33,701 nucleotides of DNA from an uncultured Eubacteriales bacterium (lineage in GTDB: Bacteria > Bacillota > Clostridia > Christensenellales > Aristaeellaceae): contig CACWHI010000026.1 in assembly GCA_902760595.1 (NCBI GenBank), positions 1 through 33,701 of the forward strand, read 5' to 3'. The stretch's first letter is position 1. Each line of letters begins with the position of its first letter. Shown piece after piece: positions 6,613-13,794 of this stretch. Position numbers and translations under genes: made by a program. A model generated the notes under the pieces. It was not told where the DNA came from. It worked only from the letters and a program-made list of their open reading frames with translations, and made no database searches.

Positions 6613-8241
6613 TTATTCTCCTTCAGTATACGAATCGGGAAGGTCGTTTTCATACATCACGGTATCGCCCGGCCGGGTCAGCGTCTTCAGGGTAGCGACG
6701 GCCTCCTCCAGGCTGCCGCAGACGTGCAGGGATTCTTCATCGAAGCCCTTTGCCCTGAGGCCTTCGGCGATCGGCGCGGTATGCTTCGCGCCGACCAGCA
6801 GGACGATGTCCGCGCAGTCGGCCATGTATTCCCCGAATTCGCGGTTATAGCGGGCTTCCTCCGCGCCGAGCTCGACCATGCCGGGGGTGACGATGATCCG
6901 CCGCGGCGGATACATCCTCAGCACGTCCAGCGCGGCCTTGGAGGAGACCGGGTTGGTGTTGAAAGCGTCGTCGATGACGGTCACGCCGCCCGCGCTGGTG
7001 ACGATCTTCAGCCGGTGCTCCACCGGCTTCAGCTGCGAGATGGCCGTTTGCAGCTGGCGGTCGCTGACCCCCAGATGCGCGGCCAGGGCGGCAGCGAGCA
7101 CGATGTTGGCGATATTGTGCCTGCCCAGCAGGGGCGTGACGCAGGGAATCGGTTCGTGCCCCTTCAGATGGAGCGTAAAGCGGGAGCCCTCGGCGCCGAC
7201 CTGGATATCATCGGCCCAGGCGTCGCTGTTTTCGGCGCCCGTGAGCAGTCTGGGCTTGCTGGTCTCCCGGAAGAGACCGGTCACGATGTCTCCATCGTCC
7301 GCGAATACCGCCAGGCCGTCCTCGGGAAGGGCGCGGATCAGGTCATACTTGGTATTCCTGATGTTCTCTAAGGTATGAAAGGTATCCAGGTGCTGCGGGC
7401 CGACGCTGGTCAGCACGCCGATTGTCGGGTGGACCAGGCGGCAGAGCTCGCGGATATCCTGCGGATGGCGCGCGCCCATTTCGGCAATAAACACCTGGTG
7501 CGCGGGCGTCAGGCGGGAGCGGATGACGCCGGTGAGCCCCATGGGGGTGTTGAAGCTGGCGGGCGTCGCCAGGACATTGTACTTCTGGCTGAGCATTTCC
7601 GCCAGAATGAACTTGGTGCTGGTCTTGCCGTAGCTGCCGGTGATGCCGATGCGGATCAGCCGGTCGTTGGCCAGCAGCTTCTTCCGCGCGTCACGGAAAT
7701 ACAGCTCGTAGATCAGCTTTTCGATGGGCACCGCAAGGAGCGCCGCCAGTGTGATCCACAACGGAAGGAAGAGCGGGATCAGACTGTATACCACGTTCTT
7801 GATCCGTGAAACAGCCGGATCGGGCCGGAAAAAGATCCAGAGCAGCAGCGCAGCGAGCAGCAGTACGACGGCGAGGCAGCCGATCAGACGCTTCACGCGG
7901 GCAGTGACCTTGAAGGGCTTCTTTTCCCTGGCCCCGCTCAGGAAGCGGCCCCGCAGGACGACAGCCGCGAGGACCAGCAGCAGCGCCGCCGCGCACTGCA
8001 GCACCGCGTATCCGGCGCCTCCAGCTGGTACGGGCAATACGGCGGCGATCAGGATGACCAGGAACGCGGCGCTCCCGTAGCACAGTCCGGGCAGAAAGGC
8101 TTTTTCGGCCTGCCGGGCGAGTGTTTTGAAGAAGCCGCGGAATTGATAGCTCTCCAGCTGAAAATAGTGCAGCAGGCGCCGGGAAAGCAGCAGCGAGCCG
8201 ACGCAGACGGCAAGCACCGGTACGATCTGTAGAAGACGCAT
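6613..8241 (-). CDS. murF: MurF-type Mur ligase with an N-terminal membrane module
   Basis: The 542-residue protein carries a Mur ligase core: P-loop TGSYGKTSTK at 201-210, FNTPMGLTGVIRSRL, IAEMGARHPQDI, TSVGPQHLDTFHTLENI, then HNIANIVLAAALA and DDAFNTNPVSSKAALDVL. The last motif and the ddl neighbour point to MurF, which adds D-Ala-D-Ala to the UDP-MurNAc-tripeptide. Instead of the normal N-terminal UDP-binding domain, residues 1-185 contain about five hydrophobic helices (near 1-20, 49-70, 74-97, 113-138, 151-172). The ligase is therefore expected to be tethered to the membrane. ATG 8241 is chosen because GAAAGG lies 6 nt upstream and the membrane segment begins there. The reading frame is open further upstream, but that part overlaps the hydrolase gene in another frame. 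Confidence 0.88.
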   Translation of the reverse strand: MRLLQIVPVLAVCVGSLLLSRRLLHYFQLESYQFRGFFKTLARQAEKAFLPGLCYGSAAFLVILIAAVLPVPAGGAGYAVLQCAAALLLVLAAVVLRGRFLSGAREKKPFKVTARVKRLIGCLAVVLLLAALLLWIFFRPDPAVSRIKNVVYSLIPLFLPLWITLAALLAVPIEKLIYELYFRDARKKLLANDRLIRIGITGSYGKTSTKFILAEMLSQKYNVLATPASFNTPMGLTGVIRSRLTPAHQVFIAEMGARHPQDIRELCRLVHPTIGVLTSVGPQHLDTFHTLENIRNTKYDLIRALPEDGLAVFADDGDIVTGLFRETSKPRLLTGAENSDAWADDIQVGAEGSRFTLHLKGHEPIPCVTPLLGRHNIANIVLAAALAAHLGVSDRQLQTAISQLKPVEHRLKIVTSAGGVTVIDDAFNTNPVSSKAALDVLRMYPPRRIIVTPGMVELGAEEARYNREFGEYMADCADIVLLVGAKHTAPIAEGLRAKGFDEESLHVCGSLEEAVATLKTLTRPGDTVMYENDLPDSYTEGE

Positions 8242-8251
8242 AGACATCCTT

Positions 8252-9025
8252 TCAGACAAAAAACTCGCGGATGAGCGCGCAGAAGCGCGGCCATTCCTCC
8301 AGATAGGCGAAGTGGCTGCGGCCCTCAAAAACGACGAGCCCCGCGTCGGGGATCTCTTTTTCCATCCGCTGTCCCATCCAGAGCGGCGTTTCCGTGTCCT
8401 CCGAGCCGAAAACGAGCAGCGTTTCCGCCTGGATACGCGGCAGCTGGGGGGACAGGTCCTCACTTACGATCTTTGAAAAGGTAGCGCGCATCTCTGGGGA
8501 GAGGGCGGCGTAATCCGCGGAGCCGTACTTCTGCACCAGCTTTTCCCGCATCTCCGCCGCGGTCTTCTGCAGCCCCGGCAGCCGGCCGATGAGCTGAGCC
8601 AGCTGCTTGCCGCGCTGATAGGCGGCGTTTTTCTTTTTCTTAGCGTCCGTCTGTTCGGGGCGGATGCCGGCGGCCCCGGTCAGGATCAGGCGGTTCACCA
8701 GCTCGGGCCGCTCCGCCGCCAGGCAGATGGCGACCCGCGCGCCGAAGGAATGGGCCGCGATATGGACAGGGGCGATCTCCAGCTTTTCGATCAGCCCGGC
8801 GGTCAGGCGCGCAAAATCATGCACATCCCACGGCTCGGGAGGAACAGACGAGCTGCCGTGTGCCGGAAAATCAACGGCGGTGAGGCGGTAGCTTCCCTTC
8901 AGCTCCTCGATGATCGGCCTGAAATGGCTGATGGCGCAGCCCCAGCCGTGCAGCAGCAGCACCCGGGGCCCGGCATCGCCGTACTGCTCCGCGTGAAGCT
9001 GAACACCCATGAGATCCAGGATCAT
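8252..9025 (-). CDS. Alpha/beta-fold hydrolase
   Basis: This 257-residue cytoplasmic hydrolase has the standard fold order: oxyanion HGWG at 26-29, nucleophile elbow AHSFGA with Ser93, Asp210 (FGSEDTETP) and His238 (GRSHFAYLEEWP). It has no signal peptide. The substrate cannot be told from sequence; esterases, thioesterases and C-C hydrolases share these features. ATG 9025 was chosen because GGAGGAG lies 5 nt before it and the start overlaps the stop of the upstream GNAT gene by 4 bases (ATGA). It lies 10 bases ahead of the murF-like gene in the same operon, but a cell-wall role is not implied by its sequence. Confidence 0.88.
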   Translation of the reverse strand: MILDLMGVQLHAEQYGDAGPRVLLLHGWGCAISHFRPIIEELKGSYRLTAVDFPAHGSSSVPPEPWDVHDFARLTAGLIEKLEIAPVHIAAHSFGARVAICLAAERPELVNRLILTGAAGIRPEQTDAKKKKNAAYQRGKQLAQLIGRLPGLQKTAAEMREKLVQKYGSADYAALSPEMRATFSKIVSEDLSPQLPRIQAETLLVFGSEDTETPLWMGQRMEKEIPDAGLVVFEGRSHFAYLEEWPRFCALIREFFV

Positions 9026-9495
9026 TCGTTCTCCTCCCGGACAAAGTAAATGTACCGGCACTTCTTTTCCGAGCCGGAGCAGAGGACGCGGTATTCGTTC
9101 GGCACATCGGCGATGGATTCCAGCACACAGCCCAGATGCTCGCAGGTTTTGCGGGAGGCGGCATTATCCGTGTCCGTGGTGATGACCACAGAGCGCAGCC
9201 CGTGCTCCCGCATGAGCGGCTGAAGCAGCTCACAGGCCTGCTTCGCATAGCCGTTTCCGCGGTAGGGCGGGTCGATGCGGTAGCCGATATGCCCCAGATA
9301 ATACAAAGAAGGGCTTTCACCCAGACGCAGGCTCACATAGCCCATCTTGTGAAGCCCATGGTGCTTGTAGATATAGAAAACATAACCGTCCTGGATGCCG
9401 CATTCCTCGTTGAATACGTCTTCTCCGGACAGCCTGAGGTCGATCACGCCGTTGGTAAAGTGCATCCTGCTCAGCAGGGAAAGTAACGTGCTCAA
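9022..9495 (-). CDS. GNAT-family N-acetyltransferase
   Basis: The 157-residue protein matches the GNAT fold: the beta4 strand YLGHIGYRIDPPYRGNGYAKQAC carries the acetyl-CoA pyrophosphate-binding R/Q-x-x-G-x-G/A pattern (YRGNGYA), followed by helix ACELLQPLMREHGL and the strand VVITTDTDNAASRKTCEHLGC, typical of RimJ/RimL-like members. The acceptor substrate is unknown. The start appears to be TTG at 9495 with GGAG 7 nt upstream; the first internal ATG (9465) has no RBS. It is the first gene of the operon GNAT, hydrolase, murF, ddl, and overlaps the hydrolase start by 4 bases. Confidence 0.85.
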   Translation of the reverse strand: MSTLLSLLSRMHFTNGVIDLRLSGEDVFNEECGIQDGYVFYIYKHHGLHKMGYVSLRLGESPSLYYLGHIGYRIDPPYRGNGYAKQACELLQPLMREHGLRSVVITTDTDNAASRKTCEHLGCVLESIADVPNEYRVLCSGSEKKCRYIYFVREENE

Positions 9496-9520
9496 GCGAT
9501 GACTCCGTGTAGCTATTATT

Positions 9521-9557
9521 TTCCCGGGCCGTCCTGATCAAGGAGACGGCCCGGGAA
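9521..9557 (-). terminator. Strong 13-bp hairpin after ackA, without a T-tract
   Basis: TTCCCGGGCCGTC (9521-9533) and GACGGCCCGGGAA (9545-9557) form a perfect 13-bp stem with an 11-nt loop. It lies 15 bases past the ackA stop and upstream of the GNAT start, all on the minus strand. The bases after the stem are A-rich rather than U-rich, so it may work as a 3' stabiliser or a non-canonical terminator. Confidence 0.6.
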
Positions 9558-9572
9558 GACAGGATACGATGC

Positions 9573-10769
9573 TTATTTGGTCACGAGGGCGAGGGTGTCG
9601 CGGGCGATGGCCAGCTCTTCGTTGGTCGGGATGACCAGGATTTTGACCTTGCTGTCCGGAGCGGACAGGTCGGCCTCAACGCCGCGGGTCTTGGCATTCT
9701 TTTCCATATCCATCTTCGCGCCGATGAACTCAAAGCCCTGCATGATCTTGCCGCGGGTCTCAGTGTCGTTCTCACCGATGCCGCCGGCGAAGGAGATGAC
9801 GTCCACGCCGTTCATCACGGCGGCGTACGCGCCGATATACTTGCGGACGCCTTCCACCAGCATATCCCAGGCGATCTGGGCGTCCTCGTTGCCTTCCTTG
9901 GCGGCGGTGGTCACCTCGCGCATGTCGCTGCTGACGCCGGAAACGCCCAGCAGGCCGCTCTTCTTATTGCAGATGGTCAGCATCTCGTTGACGTCGATGT
10001 GGTCCTGGTTGCAGATGTACTGCACCACGGCGGGATCCATGCTGCCGCAGCGGGTGCCCATCAGCAGGCCCTCAAGAGGCGTGATGCCCATGGAGGTATC
10101 CACGCACTTGCCGGCGTTGATGGCGCAGACGGAGGAGCCGTTGCCCAGGTGGCAGTTGATGATGCGCAGTTCCTCGGGTTTCTTGCCCAGGTACTCGGCC
10201 ACGCGGGCGCTCACATAGCGGTGGGAGGTGCCGTGGAAACCGTAGCGACGCACCTTCAGGCGGGTGTAATAGTCCTTGGGAACGCCGTAGCGGTAGGCCT
10301 TGGGCGGCATCGTCATATGGAACGCGGTATCGAACACGGCCACCATGGGGGTGTTCGGCATGACGGCCTGGCAGGCGCGGATGCCGGCGAGGTTGGCCGG
10401 GTTGTGCAGCGGGCCCAGGGGGATATTCTCCTCAATGGCGTCCTCGACTTCCTTGTTGACGATCACAGACTCGGTGAAGTTCGGGCCGCCGTGCAGCACG
10501 CGGTGGCCGACAGCGCCGATCTCGTCCATGGACTTGACCACGCCGTGATCCGGATCGGTCAGGGCGTCCAGCATCATCTGAGTGGCGATCACGTGGTTGT
10601 CGATCTTCTGCTCGACGACGAATTCCTTGTCGCCAGCTTTATGCTTGAGCTTGCCCATGTCCAGGCCGATCTTTTCGACCAGGCCTTTGGCGAGGGTGCT
10701 CTCGTCGTCCATGTCGATCAGCTGGTACTTCAGGGACGAGCTGCCGGCGTTGACGATCAGAATTTTCAT
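9573..10769 (-). CDS. ackA: Acetate kinase
   Basis: The 398-residue cytoplasmic enzyme converts acetyl phosphate plus ADP to acetate plus ATP, the energy-yielding last step of acetate fermentation. All signatures are present: MKILIVNAGSSSLKYQL at the N-terminus, VGHRVLHGG, FDTAFHMTMPP, YGFHGTSHRYVS, INCHLGNGSSVCAI, MGTRCGSMDP, SGVSSDMREV, and FAGGIGEND near the end. The length is normal for the family. ATG 10769 has AAGGAGGAG at about 6 nt, and the family N-terminus begins there. It is 34 bases downstream of pduL, whose product makes its substrate, so the two form a short operon. Confidence 0.98.
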   Translation of the reverse strand: MKILIVNAGSSSLKYQLIDMDDESTLAKGLVEKIGLDMGKLKHKAGDKEFVVEQKIDNHVIATQMMLDALTDPDHGVVKSMDEIGAVGHRVLHGGPNFTESVIVNKEVEDAIEENIPLGPLHNPANLAGIRACQAVMPNTPMVAVFDTAFHMTMPPKAYRYGVPKDYYTRLKVRRYGFHGTSHRYVSARVAEYLGKKPEELRIINCHLGNGSSVCAINAGKCVDTSMGITPLEGLLMGTRCGSMDPAVVQYICNQDHIDVNEMLTICNKKSGLLGVSGVSSDMREVTTAAKEGNEDAQIAWDMLVEGVRKYIGAYAAVMNGVDVISFAGGIGENDTETRGKIMQGFEFIGAKMDMEKNAKTRGVEADLSAPDSKVKILVIPTNEELAIARDTLALVTK

Positions 10770-10803
10770 GGGAATCTCCTCCTTACTCTCGCGGACGCCG
10801 CGC

Positions 10804-11376
10804 TCAGCGGACGATCTCGCCCTTGGTGTCACGGCCGACGCAGGCGGCGTTGCTCTCGTCGGTGTCGATGTGCATGGCCAGCGCGTAGCTGGGGCTGACG
10901 CGGACGACCACGTCGCCGAAGATCAGGCTGCGGCCCTCGGTGTCGACCTTGACGGAAACGATGTCCTTGTCCTTGACCTGGAAGACCTCGGCGTCTTCGG
11001 GGGTCATGTGGATGTGGCGCTTCGCGGCGATGACGCCCTGCTTGAGCTCGACCTCGCCCGCGGGACCGACCAGCTTGCAGCCGGCGCTGCCGTCCAGGTC
11101 GCCGGACTCACGGATGGGCACCGCGATGCCGATGGAACGGGCGTCCGTCAGGGACAGCTCGACCTGGGATTCCTTGCGGACGGGGCCGAGGATGGACACG
11201 CCGGAGAGGGTCTTCTTGGGGCCGACGACATCAACGCGCTCTTCGGAAGCATACTGGCCGGGCTGGGAGAGCATCTTCTTCACATGCAGCTCATAGCCGG
11301 CGCCGAACAGGGTCTCCAGATCCTGCTGAGTGACATGTACGTGACGGGCAGAGGTTTCGACGATAAAATTAGCCAT
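10804..11376 (-). CDS. pduL: Phosphate acetyl/propanoyltransferase of the PduL family
   Basis: This 190-residue protein contains the two PduL beta-barrel halves. Zinc-ligand histidine motifs are SARHVHVTQ near residue 10 and AKRHIHMTPEDA near 115, plus MHIDTDESNA near the C-terminus. PduL enzymes interconvert acyl-CoA plus phosphate and acyl phosphate plus CoA, and are not related to classical Pta. Next to ackA the likely substrate is acetyl-CoA. There is no N-terminal encapsulation peptide and no microcompartment gene nearby, so this is a housekeeping, cytosolic form. ATG 11376 is 11 nt from an AAGGAG box. An upstream in-frame start at 11439 would fall inside the promoter. Confidence 0.95.
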   Translation of the reverse strand: MANFIVETSARHVHVTQQDLETLFGAGYELHVKKMLSQPGQYASEERVDVVGPKKTLSGVSILGPVRKESQVELSLTDARSIGIAVPIRESGDLDGSAGCKLVGPAGEVELKQGVIAAKRHIHMTPEDAEVFQVKDKDIVSVKVDTEGRSLIFGDVVVRVSPSYALAMHIDTDESNAACVGRDTKGEIVR

Positions 11377-11410
11377 AGCAAAACACACTCCTTCATGGAT
11401 TGATGGTGCT

Positions 11411-11439
11411 ATTATCGCACGTTTACGGGGGAAAAGCAA
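11411..11439 (-). promoter_or_regulatory. Predicted promoter of pduL-ackA
   Basis: On the minus strand, TTGCTT (11439-11434) and GATAAT (11416-11411) are spaced by 17 bases and lie about 35 bases upstream of the pduL start. It overlaps none of the preceding operon and sits just after that operon's terminator. Confidence 0.65.
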
Positions 11440-11444
11440 GAGAA

Positions 11445-11479
11445 AAATGAAACTGCTGACAGGATATAACCTGTCAGCA
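11445..11479 (-). terminator. Rho-independent terminator of the peptide operon
   Basis: On the minus strand, TGCTGACAGG pairs perfectly with CCTGTCAGCA (11479-11470 with 11463-11454) around a 6-nt loop, followed by GTTTCATTTTTCTC. It is 25 bases past the stop of the last amidohydrolase gene and directly before the pduL promoter. Confidence 0.85.
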
Positions 11480-11503
11480 AATGCGGGAGGCGCGGCGATG
11501 ACG

Positions 11504-12640
11504 TCACAGCTGACGGACGCCGTCGATATAGACGCTTTTGAGCTCCGCGTCCGTGGAAACGGTGGGCAGCTTGGTCCACAGCAGGATATCCGCGTCCTTG
11601 CCGACCTCCAGGGAGCCCACGCGGTCCTCGATGCCCAGGATCTTCGCGGCGTTGATGGTGGTCAGACCCACGGCTCTCACGGGATCCATCCCGTGCCGGA
11701 CCGCTTCGCCCATCTCGTATAGGAGCATGTTGAAGACGGTCACCGGGCCGTCGGTCATGACGGCGATGTTGACGCCGAGGTCATCCAGTATTTTGCAGCA
11801 CTCGTAGTCGAGCTTGCCGCCCTCGCCGGGGAACAGGGGCTCGCTGGTGGGCCCGAAGATGACGCCGCGCACGTGCGGGTCGGTGAGCTCCTCGGCGAAG
11901 TCGCTGGCGCCCTGCGCGTGGTCGACGGTGATGAGGATGTCGAATTCCTTCGCGATCTCCAGCAGCGTCATCATGTCGTGCATGTAGCTGTGCACCTTCA
12001 GGGGGATCTTCTTTTCGAGGACGGGAATGCCGTGCTCCAGCCCGAGGTCGTAGGGCGGCAGCTTGGTCTTGTCGTCGCCGGCGGCGGCCTTCTTGTCCAT
12101 GTATTCGCGCACGTTCCTGAGCCAGGTCTTCATCAGGTTGGCGATGGCCATGCGCGTCATGGGCGCCATCTGCTTGCTGCCGTAGCAGCCCTTGGGGTTG
12201 ATGCCCATGGCGGCCTTCATGACGGCGGGCCGGCTGACCAGCCGGTGCTCGCCGGCGGATTTCAGGACGATGCCCCAGCCGCAGACCACGTTGGCGGACC
12301 CGGGCACGAGACAGGACGTCGTGATGCCCTGGCGCAGCGCCCATTCAAAGTCCTTCGAGTCTGGATTGATGCCGTAATAGGCGTCGAGCTCCGGCGTCAG
12401 CGGGTTGGTGATCTCGTTCAGGTCCTCGATCTCGTCGCCCTCGGGAAAGCCGCCGATATGGCTATGGGCGTCCACCAGGCCGGGGGTGACCACCAGGCCG
12501 GAGGCGTCCACGCATTCCCCGCCGTTCAGGGGCAGGTCCGGGCCGATCTCGGTGATCTTTCCGCCGTCGACGCGGATATCCGCCCGCAGGGTGCCGGAAA
12601 CGCCCATTGTATACAGCAATCCGTTTTTGATCACATACAT
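11504..12640 (-). CDS. Metal-dependent amidohydrolase with intact metal ligands, probably peptide- or amide-cleaving
   Basis: The 378-residue protein follows the amidohydrolase superfamily layout: a small beta domain (residues 1-50 and the C-terminal VGSLEVGKDADILLW region) around a TIM barrel. Metal-site motifs are present: HSH at 59-61 (PGLVDAHSHIGG), His217 (KVHSY), His241 (TVDHA) and Asp297 (VMTDG). This resembles imidazolonepropionase/prolidase-like amidohydrolases. The true substrate is unknown; its operon (oligopeptide ABC transporter plus S9 peptidase) suggests a di- or modified-peptide. Its start lies 10 bases inside the paralogous gene upstream, implying coupled synthesis. It is the last gene before a clear terminator. 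No signal peptide, so it acts in the cytoplasm. Confidence 0.9.
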   Translation of the reverse strand: MYVIKNGLLYTMGVSGTLRADIRVDGGKITEIGPDLPLNGGECVDASGLVVTPGLVDAHSHIGGFPEGDEIEDLNEITNPLTPELDAYYGINPDSKDFEWALRQGITTSCLVPGSANVVCGWGIVLKSAGEHRLVSRPAVMKAAMGINPKGCYGSKQMAPMTRMAIANLMKTWLRNVREYMDKKAAAGDDKTKLPPYDLGLEHGIPVLEKKIPLKVHSYMHDMMTLLEIAKEFDILITVDHAQGASDFAEELTDPHVRGVIFGPTSEPLFPGEGGKLDYECCKILDDLGVNIAVMTDGPVTVFNMLLYEMGEAVRHGMDPVRAVGLTTINAAKILGIEDRVGSLEVGKDADILLWTKLPTVSTDAELKSVYIDGVRQL

Positions 12641-13779
12641 TTGAGCGCATCCCCTTCCTTGTAAATCACTTCGCCGGCCTGATAGGCGGTGACCACATGC
12701 GCTTCCCAGCTTTCCAGCGGATTAGCGCTCCAGACCACCAGGTCGGCCAGCAGGCCTTCCTGAATGGAGCCGGTCTGGTCGGCGATGCCGAGCAGCTGAG
12801 CGGGCACGCTGGTGAGCAGCGGCAGCGATTTATCCGCGTCGTGCAGCACGCGCATCAGCTCGATACCGTTCCACAGCATATCCTCGCGGGCCCCGAACAT
12901 GTTGGAATACTCGCCGGCGAAGGCCACGGGCACGCCCTGTTCCATGAACGCCCTGACCGCCTCGAAGCTGACGGCCATGGCGGCCTTGTCCAGGACAGCC
13001 GCGGCGGTGCGGAAGATGACCGGGATCTTATGCTCGATGATCCAGTCCTCCTGCCCGGTCAGGCCGAAGCCGTTGACCAGAACGAGGCGGAGCTTCGGAT
13101 ATGTGCGCACGATTTCCCATACGTGCCGCACGGCCAGCGCGGAGTCCGCCGACACGAACAGGGGCAGTTCTCCCTCGACGACACGCTTGAGCGCGGCGAG
13201 TTTCACGTCCTTGGGCTTGTCCGCATCTTCCTTGTATTCGCCGGCCTTGCGCAGCTGCTCAGCGAATTGGGTGTAGATCCACATGCGGGTCACAGGAGCT
13301 TTCTTGTTTTTGCCGTAGGTCTGCTTCAGGTTGGGCGTGACGGAGGCCATCATCGCGATATCCCGACGGAGGCAGAGCTTGTAGGGGTTCACGCCGTCCA
13401 CATGGAAGGCGGCGACGGTGCCGCCGAACAGGTTGTTGTCCGTCGGCGCGACACCGGCGGTGATCAGGCCAAAGGCGCCCAGCTGCTGGGCCGTGGCGGC
13501 TCGGCCGTTGAAGGCGTAGAAGCCGTCCAGCTCAGGCGTGATCGGGTCGGAGTGCTCGTCATTGTCGTTGGCGGAAGGGCGGATCTCATAGGCGGTGCCG
13601 TTGACGCCCCAGTTGGAGATGGGCTGCACGAAGCCCGGCAGCAGGTGTTTTCCGCTCAGGTCGAAGCCTTCGCCTTCGATGCTGTCGGCGATGCGGACGA
13701 TGCGGCCGTTTTCCACCAGCACGTCCTTCTGAAACGTGTTTCCGAGGCCGTCGTGCACGACGGCGTTTTTCAACAGCAT
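12631..13779 (-). CDS. Degenerate amidohydrolase paralogue without metal ligands (probable pseudoenzyme)
   Basis: The 382-residue protein is a clear paralogue of its downstream neighbour: shared blocks include PITPELDGFYAFN, KAPVTRMWIY and the C-terminal GSIQEGLLADLVVW. Every recognisable catalytic position differs. The HSH motif is ISN (54-56), the His217 equivalent is Ser210, the Asp-His of VDHA is Asn-Gly (236-237), and the TDG aspartate is replaced at GE (289-290). A metal-dependent hydrolase function is therefore unlikely. A structural or regulatory subunit of a hetero-oligomer with the neighbour is the simplest reading (inference). The frame is intact and has a good RBS (AAGGAG, 10 nt from ATG), so it is not a decayed pseudogene. 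It follows the S9 gene by 15 bases. Confidence 0.88.
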   Translation of the reverse strand: MLLKNAVVHDGLGNTFQKDVLVENGRIVRIADSIEGEGFDLSGKHLLPGFVQPISNWGVNGTAYEIRPSANDNDEHSDPITPELDGFYAFNGRAATAQQLGAFGLITAGVAPTDNNLFGGTVAAFHVDGVNPYKLCLRRDIAMMASVTPNLKQTYGKNKKAPVTRMWIYTQFAEQLRKAGEYKEDADKPKDVKLAALKRVVEGELPLFVSADSALAVRHVWEIVRTYPKLRLVLVNGFGLTGQEDWIIEHKIPVIFRTAAAVLDKAAMAVSFEAVRAFMEQGVPVAFAGEYSNMFGAREDMLWNGIELMRVLHDADKSLPLLTSVPAQLLGIADQTGSIQEGLLADLVVWSANPLESWEAHVVTAYQAGEVIYKEGDALKCM

Positions 13780-13794
13780 TTCGTATCAGCTCCT

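Noticed and set aside
5621..6850. Plus-strand open frame opposite ddl and murF
   Set aside because: Antisense to conserved cell-wall genes, no domain, and biased composition.
8242..8463. N-terminal extension of the murF-like frame
   Set aside because: It is Arg/Ser-rich, overlaps the alpha/beta hydrolase in another frame and lacks an RBS; the membrane segment and RBS support the start at 8241.
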